The translations under genes and the position numbers were made by a program. A stretch of 64,000 bases of DNA, taken from the NCBI GenBank assembly GCA_003586115.2, contig QVOM02000034.1, positions 109,779,610-109,843,609 on the forward strand, given 5' to 3'. The DNA is from Salvator merianae. Its lineage: Eukaryota; Chordata; Lepidosauria; Squamata; Teiidae. Below the pieces are notes generated by a model that ran no database searches, was not told the DNA's origin, and saw only the letters and a program-made list of their open reading frames with translations. Below, piece by piece: positions 23,928 through 34,960 of the stretch. Numbering within the stretch: the first letter of the stretch is position 1; every line of letters begins with the position of its first letter.

Positions 23928-24198
23928 AGGGCCTGGTCACATCACAAGAAGAAAGTCCATCTTAGAACAGACAGGGAACTCAAGCCATATTTGACCTGTT
24001 CACATCTATCTTGGGAGAAGCAGGCCAGCTCAGGTTGTCCACTCTCTGCTCCGCTTCTGGATCCCAGCCCGTCTGGGATGTCCAGTCTTGCCCCTGTCTT
24101 CCCATCGCCTCTGCTCTCATGAAGGGCAGCCTGCAGGTTCTGAACAGAGGGGGTGACCCAAGCTGGTCTGCTCCCCAAAAGGAAGGTGTGAACAGGCC
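23928..24198. mobile_element. Possible hAT-like element, diverged
   Basis: It starts AGGGCCTGGTCACATCAC and ends AGGTGTGAACAGGCC, which are imperfect inverted repeats of the 'GGCCTGTTCACAC' type. Inside, TTTGACCTGTTCACATC is a further similar word. The interior is unlike the other copies, so this may be a separate subfamily. Confidence 0.45.
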
Positions 24199-24809
24199 AA
24201 AATCATGTAGAATGATGGCTCACAAACTGCCAAACTGAGCAAACTCTTTGGAGCCTTACCATCATTTAGGGAAGACCCCACCTGTGCTGCCCAGAGGTGG
24301 TGGTGGTGGGCTAAAGATATGTGCCCCTCCCAGATTTGCCCTTCCCCACCTCACTGCCTTGCCAAAGCTTTGTGGCTACCATGGAGGTAGCACCACTGGG
24401 GCAAGTGCAAAGGTTGGTGCTGTGCTGTGTGGTCCATCCTGCTGTTGACCAGATGGTTCCCATCCCCTGGCAGCCCCAAGGCCGACACAGACTCCTTTCC
24501 CTGAGCAGCCCTTTCCCTGGGTCCATTTCTTGCAGCTGAAATGGACTCAGGGAGGGAGGAGGGACTGACAGCTGAGTATGGGATTTTTTGTTTTTACAGC
24601 ACTATTTTTTAAGCAGAGGATAATTCTGGCTTGGTGCCGGGAAGAGGAGAGAAGAATTGAGAGCAATGACTGCAGGGGAAAAAGTGAGGGGAGTCTTAGA
24701 ATAGAGAGCAGAAAAGAAGGGAAGCTCCAAGCAGCAATTATAGTCGGCAAAAGACTGGCCTGGGCGTGTCTATCTGAACAAAGGCTACAGGTGTGCCACA
24801 GGCTCAGAA

Positions 24810-25092
24810 TTACGCACATCTATATAACATGGAATAAGGAAATCAACCCTGATTGTTCACTGGAAGGACAAACACTGAAGCTTCGTCCAGATAATGAAAA
24901 CTCAGGACTCTTTGGAAAAGGCCCTGATGCTGGGAAAGATTGAAGGCGAAAGGAGAAGGGGCAGCAGCGGTTGGAATGGATAGATAGCATTATGGAGGCA
25001 ACAAACATGAGCTTGGGAAAACTCCGGGAAACAGTGAAGGACAGATGGACCTGGTCTATGGGGTCACAAAGAGTCGGACACGACAACAGTGT
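24810..25092 (+). mobile_element. BovB/RTE LINE 3' end
   Basis: The sequence has the recognisable order of the BovB 3' end: GAAATCAACCCTGATTGTTC, TCACTGGAAGGACAAAC, CCCTGATGCTGGGAAAGATT, GAAGGCG.AAGGAGAAGGGG, ACTCCGGGAAACAGT and finally GGTCACAAAGAGTCGGACAC plus GACAAC. This corresponds to the last part of the reverse-transcriptase ORF and the tail. It is strongly 5'-truncated and carries substitutions, so it is inactive. BovB is abundant in squamates. Confidence 0.85.
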
Positions 25093-25819
25093 ATCATGGA
25101 ATGTTACGGAACACCGCCTGTCATAAGCATCGATCCTCTGAAGTGTTCTTGAGTTTCCTCCAAAATGGGCCACATGAAATTAAACCTTTAAGGGGACCAG
25201 TGCTAAAATCGATTCTATATTCTTGTTGGTTTATGCAGTTTTTAAAATACGAAACTGGACTGAAGTGTCACATAAGAAAACAGTTTCAAGTTGAACGGCA
25301 CATGCCTGGGAAACAGTGGGCTGATTTCTCACCCTAATTGTCAATTTGGAAGCATAAAGCAGGTTCAGTTTATTGCTGTGTTTTGGGACAAATATCAGGG
25401 CACAGTGCAAAATTAAAACAAGCTGGGTATTTAAGCAAATAGGTGAGAATACGAGTAAAATCACTGCTTTCTTTGTTTCCTGGTTGTTGTTGTTTTGCTT
25501 TTTAAAAAATCTGTGATAAAACTAGCTTCATTAAAATGTCATTTTCAACCCTGCAAGCTGTTTGAACAAAGAAAATAGACTTGGGCGGCAGACTGTAAAC
25601 ATGGCATTAACTTAGTGCCCACATCTTTTGATTTAATCCCGTAGCTGATCCCTAATCAAAATTCCAGAGACATGAATCCTTAATTCTGCAGACTGCTGAT
25701 GACATGGGAGGATTGTGGAAATGTTTCAGTAAAGGCCTTGTCAGATGAGCAAAACAGGATAGCTTAATGCAGTCAGTGCAGGGAATGTGAAATAGAACTA
25801 CTTTTTTGGAGAGATTAAA

Positions 25820-26012
25820 TATAGCTTAGTGGTAGAGCAAACTGCCTGAAAAGCAGAGGGTTGCCAGTTCAATCCACAACCTCTCCCCAGAAGTAGGCAA
25901 TGGCAAACCACTTCTGTATCTCTGCCAATAACACTGCATAGTGGTGCCCACAGAGGTGCCCATGAAGTCAATCAGGAGTCAACCACAACTCAGTGGTACC
26001 CAAAAGCAAGCA
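25820..26012 (+). mobile_element. tRNA-derived SINE, copy 3
   Basis: ATAGCTTAGTGGTAGAGC (A box) and CCAGTTCAATCCAC (B box) are followed by the same CCTCTCCCCAGAAGTAGGC and CAAACCACTTCTGTATC blocks as the copy at 848. The end is CAGTGGTACCCAAAAGCAAG. Confidence 0.8.
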
Positions 26013-27534
26013 ACCAACCAGTTGCTCCATTACCAATACTTTAGCTCCCATTGCTGCTAAAAAAAAATGATTTTGCTATCATGACTAAAACCTACAGATA
26101 GATATTATCTTCCACAGTCTTGCCTTTTCCTTTTCTAAACATCTGGAATATAATCATCACCCCAAAGCATGGCAGCAAACTCCATACCCTGTATTGAGCA
26201 CGAGTTGCTTGGCTCTTTTGTTTGTTCCGACGCTTTTGCAATTCAGTTCAACGGGGTTGCTCAGAATGTTTGTATTTTGAAAGAAGGAAAGGCTCAACTC
26301 CTTTCCTAATTTCTTTCTCATATGGTATTTCTGTAGTAATTATTCTAAATTTTAAAATTCCAAACGTAAGCTTTTAGTTGCTATTTCTTCTGTTTAATAT
26401 TGTTCATTTTAATGAGAAGTTTATTGTCTATTTCAGATTGCATTCTTACATAGCAAAAAAAGGAGTCTTAAAGTGACTTAGAGGGGGCTATTGTGTGGCA
26501 GTTAATGTTTCCATCCCACCTCTAATCCACATTCGTTACACTTTGGAAGTGCATTTTCTGTCCTTTAACATGATTAGAACTACCACCTCTAAGCCACTTT
26601 TGAGCTCTGATTTTGACCCGCTTTTTTGCTATGTGTGAATGCAACCACAGATATCACAACACAGATTGATTAAAATGCATAATGATGGCAGGATTTGCTC
26701 CATTCATCTCCTCCCCTGGCATGGTAGACTCTTAGAGCCCAGAGAAAAAGGAGGAGAATGCATTGCCACAATTCTGTCACCCAGTCTAATTTAGTCTTAC
26801 GTAAGTATGCATTGATTTCAGCCTCAGTTTCTTCTTCTGTCACTGTTTCCCCTGGCTCAGGCCATCACTGGGCTTTCACTGGCCCCAGTGGGCACCAAAA
26901 AGAACTCTAGAAAGCTACTACCGTTCAGCATACACATTCCTACTAGGCTATATGAACAGATGGTGTGATCTAGTGTTAGGTGCTTTCCTGTCCAGAAGGC
27001 TGAGCTTGTCTTCTGCAGCCTAAAGCAGGAAATGAAATTAACAAGACTCTTCCAAGGTATTAAGTGAATTTGATGCACTTCAACCCAGTATACAAACACC
27101 TGTGATTCATGTTATTTTTGCAGCAGAATTATGCCTCAAGTCCAGTTGTTGGTTTGATGAGGTGTGGATGATTAATCTGGAAAGAAATTGTGGGCTCTTT
27201 GTGCATATGTCAGTGACGACGACAGATGTGTCAGAAAAACGAATAGTATTAGTGAATGAATTTGGACTAGGTTTGTGCAATAGGACTTGAGGGGTGCTTG
27301 ATAGGGTCACTGGAATAATTTTTAAATATATTTGGTGTAATCCTAACTTGTGTAGATCATACTGAATTTTAAGAAGGAGCTTTTAGGTTCTTAGAATGCT
27401 ACTTTATCTGAAGGTTAAAGGAAGCTACTTGTCACTAGTCCATTCTTTAAAGTGCTGCCTCCAGCAAGCAGTTCTCCACAGTTTCTATCAGGAGCCTTTT
27501 CTGATTCTCTTTGAAGGTACTGGGGTCTCTTGAA

Positions 27535-27808
27535 TGATAGCTTTAACAAAGGCTTAGACAAAGTCCTGGAGGACAGGTATATCAATGGCTACTGAAACTG
27601 ATGCCCAGGTACCACTTCCAGGTTGGAGAGACAGGCAGGATGCCTCTCAAGGCTGTATGCAGGGAGTCGAGAGTAGTTGAAGGTTTTGTCCTTGTCTTCT
27701 GCTTGAGAATGCCCAGAAGCAAGTGGTGGACCACTGTGTGAGACAGGATGCTGGAGTAGATGGACCGTGGCCTGATCCAGCAGGGCTCCTCTTATGTTCT
27801 CTTATGAT
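27535..27808 (-). repeat. 'GGATCAGGCCA' reptile repeat, minus copy
   Basis: On the minus strand it starts near AACATAAGAGGAGCCC and runs TGCTGGATCAGGCCACGG, CCATCTACTCCAGCATCC and GAGAATGCCCAGAAG-like blocks in reverse order. Its plus-strand relatives are at 30570-30812 and 36272-36500, and an older split copy is at 34475-34960. The family is very common in reptiles; I do not name its class. Confidence 0.65.
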
Positions 27809-28175
27809 GGACCCTAACCCAAATAAGCCTCCAGATCTATTGTTTCATCCCTCCCCATAAGCCATCTCTTGCCTTTTAAAATGAAACAATCCTCCTAGGA
27901 AGGTGAACGACTCTGCAAGTATGCTAGTTATTATCTCCGATATATCCAGGTGGGACATTTACGATGCACCTTACCACACCTAATCATTACCTAGTTTCTC
28001 ACCTGGCAGTAGCTTTCACAAATACAGCATAGGGATCAAAGGCGTATGAAACATTGCCCTTGAGTTTTATTGGCCTATGCCGATCTCATGACACCTGTCA
28101 GGGAAAATGAAAGTTTTGAGCGAGGTGAGGCATTTTTTCCCCCCATCAAACTTCCCTCCAATTTCTCTTTGGCAG

Positions 28176-28304
28176 TTTTCAAAGGAAAAACAAGCCATGG
28201 AAGTTTCCCCTGAAAAGCTGAAGAAAGAGCTGGAAGAGGAACTGCAGATGAGCAACGAAGATTTGCGCAGCCATGCCTGGTATCATGGGCGTATCCCACG
28301 ACAG
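28176..28304 (+). CDS. BCAR3: BCAR3 exon: start of SH2 domain
   Basis: Acceptor TTTGGCAG ends at 28175 and donor ACAG|GTGCGT starts at 28305. Forty-three whole codons (phase 0 to 0) run FSKEKQAMEVSPEKL, then a Glu/Leu-rich helix, and end SHAWYHGRIPRQ. WYHGRIPR is the first strand and helix of the BCAR3 SH2 domain. An internal ATG at 28197 (GCCATGG, strong Kozak context) could start a short isoform that lacks the N-terminal region. Confidence 0.95.
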
Positions 28305-28480
28305 GTGCGTGACTTCGTGGTTTCTCTTTCAAGCGGTTGTCGGTCCTCCCTTCCTACCTGACCTGTCTCTCTCAGATCTCACTTCCTCCTTGTTTAGCAA
28401 ACAGGCTCTAATCCAGCAGGAGTGCTTAATATATGCACCATGTAATTAAGGCGGAAGGGGAGAAGTTAGGGAATCTGATT

Positions 28481-28614
28481 CTGCATCCAGGCATCACTTA
28501 TTTATTCCGCTATATTTGGCCATTCCAGATTAAGGCATGGCTATTCCGGAACATCCATGCTTTATTCTAGAATATCCAAATATAGTGGAATAAATAAGAG
28601 ATGTATGGGTGCAG
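28481..28614. mobile_element. Palindromic ATATTTGG MITE, copy 1
   Basis: The left end CTGCATCCAGGCATC pairs with the right end GATGTATGGGTGCAG. Inside, ATTCCGCTATATTTGG pairs with CCAAATATAGTGGAAT. A homologous element with better conserved termini is at 41192-41330. Confidence 0.7.
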
Positions 28615-29084
28615 CCCCAGAGAGTTATTTTGAGTGGGATAATGGTGTGTGCAAAAGAGGTGCAGAAATCTCTCCCTGACTTTGAGCACAAGATAAATCT
28701 CAGAGGCTGGTCCGAATACATCTCAGCCATACCAGTTGCCCATTTAGAACAGAAAGCATGCAAAGTTCTAGTATTACTTTCCCTGTAATTATGCCCCTGC
28801 CTGTCATTGAGTATAGGGAAACACGATCTCACAGAGAGTTGTCATAACCCACAGTTACTGGCATGCTGTACTCCTCCTGACTTTGTATAGGTAGCTTCTG
28901 CGCCCTGTGAAGGAACTAAAATACTATCCCATGTATATATTTGTAGCTGGGAATTTTCTGTTCCGGGTGGTGTTGGTGGTGGGTTGCCTGTCTTGGAAAT
29001 CTTTACTTTAAAAAGTAAAAAGAAGCAAGCTCTTGTCACAGTTCTTTTACTTTTCCACTGATGCTGCCCACCAGTGCTTTTCTT

Positions 29085-29490
29085 AGGTCGTGGTCACATT
29101 AGAACCCAAAAATCCATTTCAAGCCGGCTGATGTACGGAGATCACAAAATGACAGGTCACATTTTTAACGAAATAATCCTCACTGAGACCATCTTGCTGC
29201 TGTCCCCGGCCTCAGTCCTGGTAAAAGGAGACTATTTGGGGTGTGTTGTGGGCGGGCAGGGGGACGGTTCCATTCCCCTGTTGTCCAGTGCTGGGCACTG
29301 TTGGCATACTAGAGGGGTGGTGCCATTGTTCCGCACTTCCAGTTCCTTTCCTGTCCTTGCCCAAGTCCTTTTCCCCTCTTTTGTATTAAGCTTCCTGTTT
29401 GTGTCATTTTGTAAAGGGGAAAAGTGCCTCTTTGTAGCAATGGCGGTTGGCTTTATAATTCTGATGCAGGAGTACAAACCCTTTTTGTGA
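29085..29490 (+). repeat. Arm-type copy of the 5-7 kb repeat
   Basis: GTGGTCACATTAGAACCC, CACAAAATGACAGGTCACA, AAAAGGAGACTATTTGGGG and TTCCAGTTCCTTTCCTGTC match the minus strand of about 6987-6390. The match to 5175-5335 on the plus strand is shorter. The right end fades near GCTTTATAATTCTGATGCAG. Confidence 0.6.
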
Positions 29491-29642
29491 TGGTGAGTAT
29501 ACTGTAACTGAAGATTAAAAAGAAAAAAAAAACCACCATTGTGCTGAGGCCTTCAGTGAAAGAAAAGACATCACCCAATTTGAATGTCTGGAAGCAGGGA
29601 CAACTAATGTAATATTGATTGATTTTGTCTGCTCTCTTCAAG

Positions 29643-30085
29643 GTGGCTGAAAACCTTGTTCAGAGAGATGGGGATTTCTTGATTAGAGATTCCCTTTCCA
29701 GCCCAGGGAATTTTGTCCTCACATGCCAATGGAAGAACTTCCCTCAGCACTTCAAGATCAATAAAAGCATCTTGAGGCTCAACGAAGCTTACTGCCGCGT
29801 TCAGTACCGGTTTGAAGATGACAGTTTTGACAGCATTCCTGGCTTGGTTTGGTGTTACGTGGGAAACCGACGGCCAATATCAAAGCAGAGCGGAGCTATT
29901 GTGTTCCAACCCATCAACAGGAGCCTCCCGCTGAGGTGCCTGGAAGAAAAATACAGCGTTTCCTCAGTCCAGCAAAGAGAGAATGGCATTCCTGAAGGAA
30001 AAGTGGAAACTCCCAAAAGACTGAGCCTTAACATGTGCAGTCCTCAGGCCAAGGAGCAGAATTTAATCCGAGGAAGCCTTTCAAG
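29643..30085 (+). CDS. BCAR3: BCAR3 exon: body of SH2 domain
   Basis: 443 nt, phase 0 in and two bases (AG) left over at the end. It encodes VAENLVQRDGDFLIRDSLSS, in which the FLIRDS arginine is the phosphotyrosine-binding residue (human FLVRDS). GNFVLTCQWK, FKINKSILRL and GLVWCYVGNRRPIS follow, completing the SH2 fold. The exon then enters the linker (CLEEKYSVSS... to EQNLIRGSLS). The donor is TCAAG|GTGCTG, weak beyond the GT, but the phase fits the next exon exactly. A run-on frame into the intron is not expected to be used. Confidence 0.95.
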
Positions 30086-31414
30086 GTGCTGTTATCTTGT
30101 CCCACAAGAGTGTTTTAATTGTTTCCATCCAGGGAAAGATTCTTTCTGTCTGAAAGTCCTCCTTCCCACCCCCTAAAACCACTATCAGTCCAGGTGAGGG
30201 TAGAAAAACTGGTGCTTGCATTGTGATTTCCCAACCCGTCCCTCCCACCGTCAACAGCCCTATTACATAAGCTTCAACGCTATGCAGATTACATGGGTGC
30301 AAACAACATGGCTTTCGAAAGACTCGCTGGCTCCTCTAGTGGAGACACAGCGAAGGGGAGAAGCAGCAATTGGAAGGCAGGAATTTTCCCTGCAGCCAAT
30401 AGACCCTTGGCTCATAATGCTGCTGCTCATAGTTTGCTACAGTGAAAGGCAGTCTCTTCCAGGTGCTGCTGCTCCGCCTCCCCAGGTGAGCTGGAGATCA
30501 GGTATGCTCGCTTCCACTAAGAGAAGGCAAATAATCTTTAAAAAGCTGTGCTTTGATTGGATCCACAAATTAAGAACAAAAGAACTTAAGAGGAGCCTTG
30601 CTGGATCAGGCCACAGTCCATCTAGTCCAGCATCCTGTTTCACAGGGCGGCCCACCAATTGCTTCCGGGCATCTCAAGCAGAATATAAAGGCAAAAGCTT
30701 CACTTGCTCTCCACTCCCTGCAAATGGCCCTTAGAAGTATCCTGCCTGTCTCTCCAACCTGGAGGCAGTATCTAGGCAAACATTCTAGTGGCCATTGGTA
30801 CACCTGACTTCCATGAAATGGGTGTGTGTGTGCTCTGAGAAGCTTTATGGAAGGACACTTTTTTTCTAAACCTCCAATTGAAAGCATACCTCTCATTGGT
30901 TGCCCTTGAATGTCTAGGAGCGAAAATGGCATGCTTGCAGACAAGTCATCCAACTACTGTCCCTGATCTGGATGCTGTCTGCCCCTGTTTTGGGTGAAAT
31001 TATAGGAGACTTCTTGGCAGTCACACTGGTTGAAGAATCAGTCATCTTCCTGGAAAGAGGCAAGGGTAGAGCAGTGGGTCATTCTGACTCCTAGGCCGAA
31101 GCACCCTGTTCCACAATCAGGTGCTTTTGAACTCTAACTCTGGCAGATGATTTGTAGTGCAGAGACAAATATGAATTCAAGCTGGGATGAATGTGCTTAG
31201 GATGCACGGAGATGGGAGCAAACCAGTTGCTCACTGTAGATGAGGAGTGTCTTATTCTGTCTGAAAGCCTCTTCTTTTCCTTCCTCCCACCTCCAGCAAA
31301 GGAAAGTGTCCTCTGGAATATCAATGTCACTTGGAGATAAGACTGGCTACAGAAGTATAAATCTGATCTTGAGAAGGTTTGAATTATATTGTACCTTTTC
31401 CCTCCTCCTTGCAG
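30086..31414 (+). other. BCAR3: BCAR3 intron
   Basis: It carries one 'GGATCAGGCC' repeat (30570-30812) and otherwise unassigned sequence. The donor is GTGCTG and the acceptor is CCTCCTCCTTGCAG, ending at 31414. Confidence 0.85.
30570..30812 (+). repeat. 'GGATCAGGCCA' reptile repeat, plus copy 1
   Basis: It runs AAGAACTTAAGAGGAGCC, TTGCTGGATCAGGCCACAG, CTAGTCCAGCATCCTGTTTC, CAAGCAGAATATAAAGGCA, TCTCCAACCTGGAGGCAGT and ends at GTGGCCATTGG. The order is co-linear with 36272-36500. Confidence 0.7.
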
Positions 31415-31515
31415 AAACAAAGAAAAAAGTGGTAGCCACCCTGCCTGTTTGGATCACATGCAGGAGAAAAGATTTCCCTTACAGGCTCACCAGTCAGAAA
31501 GCTTCCTGCCAATTG
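31415..31515 (+). CDS. BCAR3: BCAR3 linker exon
   Basis: 101 nt with phase 2 in and phase 1 out. The first base completes an Arg codon (AG|A). It encodes NKEKSGSHPACLDHMQEKRF, then a Gln-Ala-His stretch and SESFLPIG. This matches the Ser/Leu-rich linker between SH2 and Cdc25-like domains, including the SES(Y/F)LPIG motif. The donor ATTG|GTAAGT is strong. Confidence 0.93.
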
Positions 31516-32457
31516 GTAAGTCTGGCCAAAACTGTGAGATCGGGACAAGAGGGTGGCTGTACATTTTGCATTTTGTTGTAATATGTTTTGGGGGACTTCT
31601 AGGGAACACTATCTTCTCTTCCTTAGATCTTTGACAAGTAATTCCCACCCCCACCCCCCGGCAATATCCTTAGTTATCTGTGCCTCAAAGAATGGTCTCG
31701 AAAACCCTGGATCCAAAACAGGGCCCTGGCTGCAGTTCATTGAATATAGAGCAGGAGTTTAGTTCTGAGGATTTGTGCACACGTTTCAAGTTAGCAGCAC
31801 AGAGTTGTTTATTTATCTATTTAATTAAAACATTTATATACCACTTCCCATTAAAATATAATCTCGAAGTGGTAGACAAAGGATAAAAATAACTAAAACA
31901 GCCTTAGTCTTCACCAGCATGCGGATGACTGGCTCTTATTCTGGAATATAATCCAGAATAAGGCCCGGTGCAGAAGGGGCCTAAGGCTGCATTCACATGT
32001 AATAAAAAAGTCCCTCTGAGGCTAGAAAAGGTGGGCTTAGAGATGGGATATCAACATAAGGGCCACACGCTACCATCTCTAAGCACTTCTGAGATGCCTT
32101 TTTCCCTACATAAGAATGCAGCAGGAAGCTACCTACGTTATGTGGAAACTACTTTTTGTTAGTGGATTAGAACAACCAACAGAAGGAAGCTTTTGCTTAA
32201 TCTGCTGTAGAATTTTAGTACAGGAATTCTGAGTGTCGGGTTCTTTTTTTGGTCGGACCAAGAGAGGGGAACAAAATCCAACATGCTAAATAAATTAAAA
32301 TAATTCCTTTTGTGTAGTATTCTGTTTTGATGAGTGATGGAAGGAAGAGGAGGCAGAACAGTGTCTGAGCGCCAGGGGAGTGGGGATTTTGAGTCTTCTC
32401 TAAGTCCTCATTATAGCTGCCCTTGATAAAATCTCTTGTGTCAGTCTACAGTGACTG

Positions 32458-32501
32458 AATATATATATGTATGTATGTATATGTGTGTGTGTGTGTGTAT
32501 G
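32458..32501. repeat. TA/TATG/GT microsatellite
   Basis: A compound run: (TA)n, then TATG units, then (GT)n, about 44 bases. Purine-pyrimidine alternation is uninterrupted through most of it. Confidence 0.85.
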
Positions 32502-33289
32502 GCTTAAAGGTCTTTTTTATGATCTGGAAGCAATTAGTTTTGGGAGTGATGCATAAACTGTGCCCTTGAAGCTCATTCTTGTCATAACTCCACATTTAAT
32601 CAGGTTCCCCCCTCAGATCGTTTTCATACAGTGCGAAACGTGGGGCCCTTTCTAGTGAGTCATAAGCCCTTGTTGCTGCTTCTTTCCATCCATTCAGTGA
32701 GAAATCATCTTCTATTCCAAGCCCTGGAGATTTTCCATCTCTGACTCTACAGCCTATAATATTATTCCCCTAACCACAGGATGACGTGAAAGTGCAGCTG
32801 CTTGATATATCTGGGGCTTCTGGAGAGGAGCCACAGTTTGGTTGGAATTTACCACTTAACTCTCGCTGAACTATGCATCTTAAGTATGCAACACTGGGCA
32901 GAATTCAAGCAAGTCAACATATTTTACCCCGGGAAAAAAATACAGTTCCAGAAAGAGATGCAAAGCACTGGGTTGACTCACTGGTTAGCAATCTGGTATG
33001 TTCAGAGGGATGAAAAGTCCTCCGGGGGAAAGAAAGTATGATCATGATGCTTCTTACACACACAAAAAATGCAGCACTCACATGCTGAGGGGTATTCCCA
33101 GAGTTCAGTAAAGTCCTATACTGTACTTCCCTTCCTGTGTTTGACAAATGTTATGGGTATATTTTAGGGGAAATAGAGAGGGAATAAAGGGGAACCTTCA
33201 AAAAACTGTTTGGGTTAGATGTCATCAGCTGTGGTCTCTTCAAAGAAACCCCATTCCGTTTCCCTGCAGCAGCCGATCAGGATGCTAAG

Positions 33290-33430
33290 GCTAATTCTCA
33301 CTGAGTATGAGTTCCCCCCTCTTCTATGTGGGAGAAGACACTCCTTCAAATATTTGAGATGCAAGGCATTTAGGGCTTTGGTATGTCAATATGAGCACCT
33401 TGAATTGGGCTTGGTAGTGAATTGGTAACC
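33290..33430 (+). repeat. LINE-associated fragment
   Basis: The block GTGGGAGAAGACACTCCTTC, AAATATTTGAGATGCAAGGC, ATTTAGGGCTTTGGTATGTC and CACCTTGAATTGGGC is a widespread reptile repeat word order. Its first part resembles 300-350 (GGGAGAATGCACTTCTTCAA), so it belongs near the LINE tail family of 1-360. Confidence 0.45.
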
Positions 33431-33469
33431 AGGGCAATTCCCAGTTTATTGGGGAAAGGGGCATCAAAA

Positions 33470-33880
33470 TGGCAGATGCTGTTCAGTATGAGCATGTGTA
33501 AAGTGATGCACATTGTAGCAAAAATATAATGGCAAATATAGACAAACAGAATCTAAGCTGTCTGTTAAGACCAGGAAAGAGTGTAGTAGCTCAATTAAAG
33601 CATTGACCCAGAGTATATTGGCAGTTTGAAAAGGGCAACAACATGTTAGGGGGAATAAGAAATAGGTATCGAAAATAAAGCTGCCAGTATTACAATTACG
33701 CTGTGGAAAATAATAGTATGAATGTGCCTGGAATACTGTAGCACAGTTAGGTCACCACATCCCAAAAAGGATATAGCAGAATAGGCAAAAAGCGGGCAGT
33801 TAAAATAGTAAAAGGCCTTAGAAGGACTCCCTTGTGGAGGGAGGTTGGCATGGAGTATGATCAGCCTGGGCTGTTTTGGG
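33470..33880 (+). mobile_element. CR1-type LINE reverse-transcriptase fragment
   Basis: Broken translation retains the order of a CR1 C-terminal RT/thumb region: KVMHI, then GIENKAA, then LEYC and SPHPKKDI, then LPCGGRL. These fit the family pattern KC.VMH…, …LEYC.QFW.P…KDI…, …LPYEERL. Many stops and at least one frame change make it a relic. Confidence 0.6.
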
Positions 33881-33889
33881 GCATTCCTT

Positions 33890-34252
33890 CACCAAGGAGC
33901 ATCCCATCTGCAGATGCACAAAAAATAAGCATGTCACACAACAGAAAAAAAATAAGTGGCTAAAAACCTTCTACCTCACTTCTCTTCCTCACTCATTGGC
34001 TGCCAGTAGCCTGTATTTCTGGAGTCCGGATTGGTTGGCCTTCCCTAGCAGCCTTTTCCAGGCTGGGATTGGCTACAGGAGCTTCTGTAGGTTGTTCCTG
34101 CCCAATTTGGCCCAAACTTTGAGTTGCTCCAAGAGCTGATTTTGCGTCTGGAAAAGGGGCACACAAGCAGAGTCTTTGGGACAAAGTAAAGCATTTTTTG
34201 ATATTTTATGTCTGTCACTTGAGCTTCTAATTCGCTCCAAGGCACCCCTAAA
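33890..34252 (+). repeat. Unclassified dispersed repeat, copy B
   Basis: The partner of 3340-3725. TTCTGGAGTCCGGATTGG, GGAAAAGGGGCACACAAGC and GGGACAAAGTAAAGCA correspond to words there. The end is near GGCACCCCTAAAC. Confidence 0.5.
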
Positions 34253-34474
34253 CAGATGCCTGGTTGGGCTTTTTATTGTAGAAAGAAGATCAGTGAGAGG
34301 GACGAGGCCAGCTTTCTCCAGTCATGTATAATATGGTGAAAGTGCATGAGAAAGAGTTTTTCTTCCCTTCCCAGGACACCCAAACCAGGAGTTATCCATT
34401 AAAACTGAACCTTGGAAGAATCAGGAGTCCAAAGAAAATCTTTTTTTCACATAACACAAGAGAGGGTGTTCACA

Positions 34475-34960
34475 GGATGTGATGTTGGCTGCAAGCCTAG
34501 AAAGGCTTCCGAAAGGGCCTGGACCAATTCTTGATAGGCAGGGGTATCAGTGGCTACTAGCCCTGATGGTTGTATCATTTCCTCTGACAGAGGAACCAGT
34601 ATACCTCTAAAGGCCAGCTTCTGGGAGATTGTGAACAGGGCAAGGGGTGTGTACCAGCGGCGGCCCGTGCCTTTAAGGGCAGGTGTTCGCGCGAGTGCCC
34701 TGGCCGTTCGTGGGGCCTCCGGGCCTCCGTAGTAACACAGCAGGTCGCCTAGCGACCTACTGTGTCACTACGGAGGCCCGGAGGCCCCACAACGGCCATG
34801 GCACTCACGCGAACACCCACTCTTAAAGGCACGGGCCGCCGCTGACACACTTATTCCCTGCTTATAAAGTTCTGTGTACAACAGCTGACCTTTGTGAGAA
34901 CAGTTGCTGGAGCAGACCAACCACTGGTCTGATTCAGCAAGGTATTTCTTACGTTTTAAC
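34475..34960 (-). repeat. Older reptile repeat interrupted by a palindrome
   Basis: The flanks read (plus strand) CAGGGGTATCAGTGGCTACT, AGCCCTGATGGTTGTATC and, after the insertion, GTGAGAACAGTTGCTGGAGC and TGGTCTGATTCAGCAAGG. Together these are the minus-strand order of the 'GGATCAGGCCA'-like repeat class. The insertion at 34656-34843 splits it, giving a relative age: repeat first, palindrome later. Confidence 0.55.
34656..34843. mobile_element. 188-bp GC-rich palindromic MITE
   Basis: The termini AGCGGCGGCCCGTGCCTTTA and TAAAGGCACGGGCCGCCGCT are exact inverted repeats. Pairing continues inward (CGTGGGGCCTCCGGGCCTCC with its complement on the right) to a centre near 34749 (AGGTCGCCTAGCGACCT). 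Only scattered mismatches were seen. GC content is far above the surroundings. There is no ORF worth calling. It can fold into one long hairpin. Confidence 0.85.

Larger units (their letters stand above)
10424..28175 (+). other. BCAR3: BCAR3 giant intron, second part
   Basis: No further coding exon is recognised in 17.7 kb. It holds an L1 fragment, a BovB end, SINEs, several MITE-like elements (each listed) and long AT-rich spacers (10.4-14.3, 19.0-20.7, 20.9-23.9 and 26.0-27.5 kb) in which I see nothing specific. The intron ends in a pyrimidine tract and GGCAG at 28171-28175. Confidence 0.7.
28305..29642 (+). other. BCAR3: BCAR3 intron
   Basis: It contains a 134-bp palindromic MITE (28481-28614) and a copy of the repeat arm from the 5-7 kb foldback (29085-29490). 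The rest looks unique. The acceptor is CTGCTCTCTTCAAG, ending at 29642. Confidence 0.85.
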
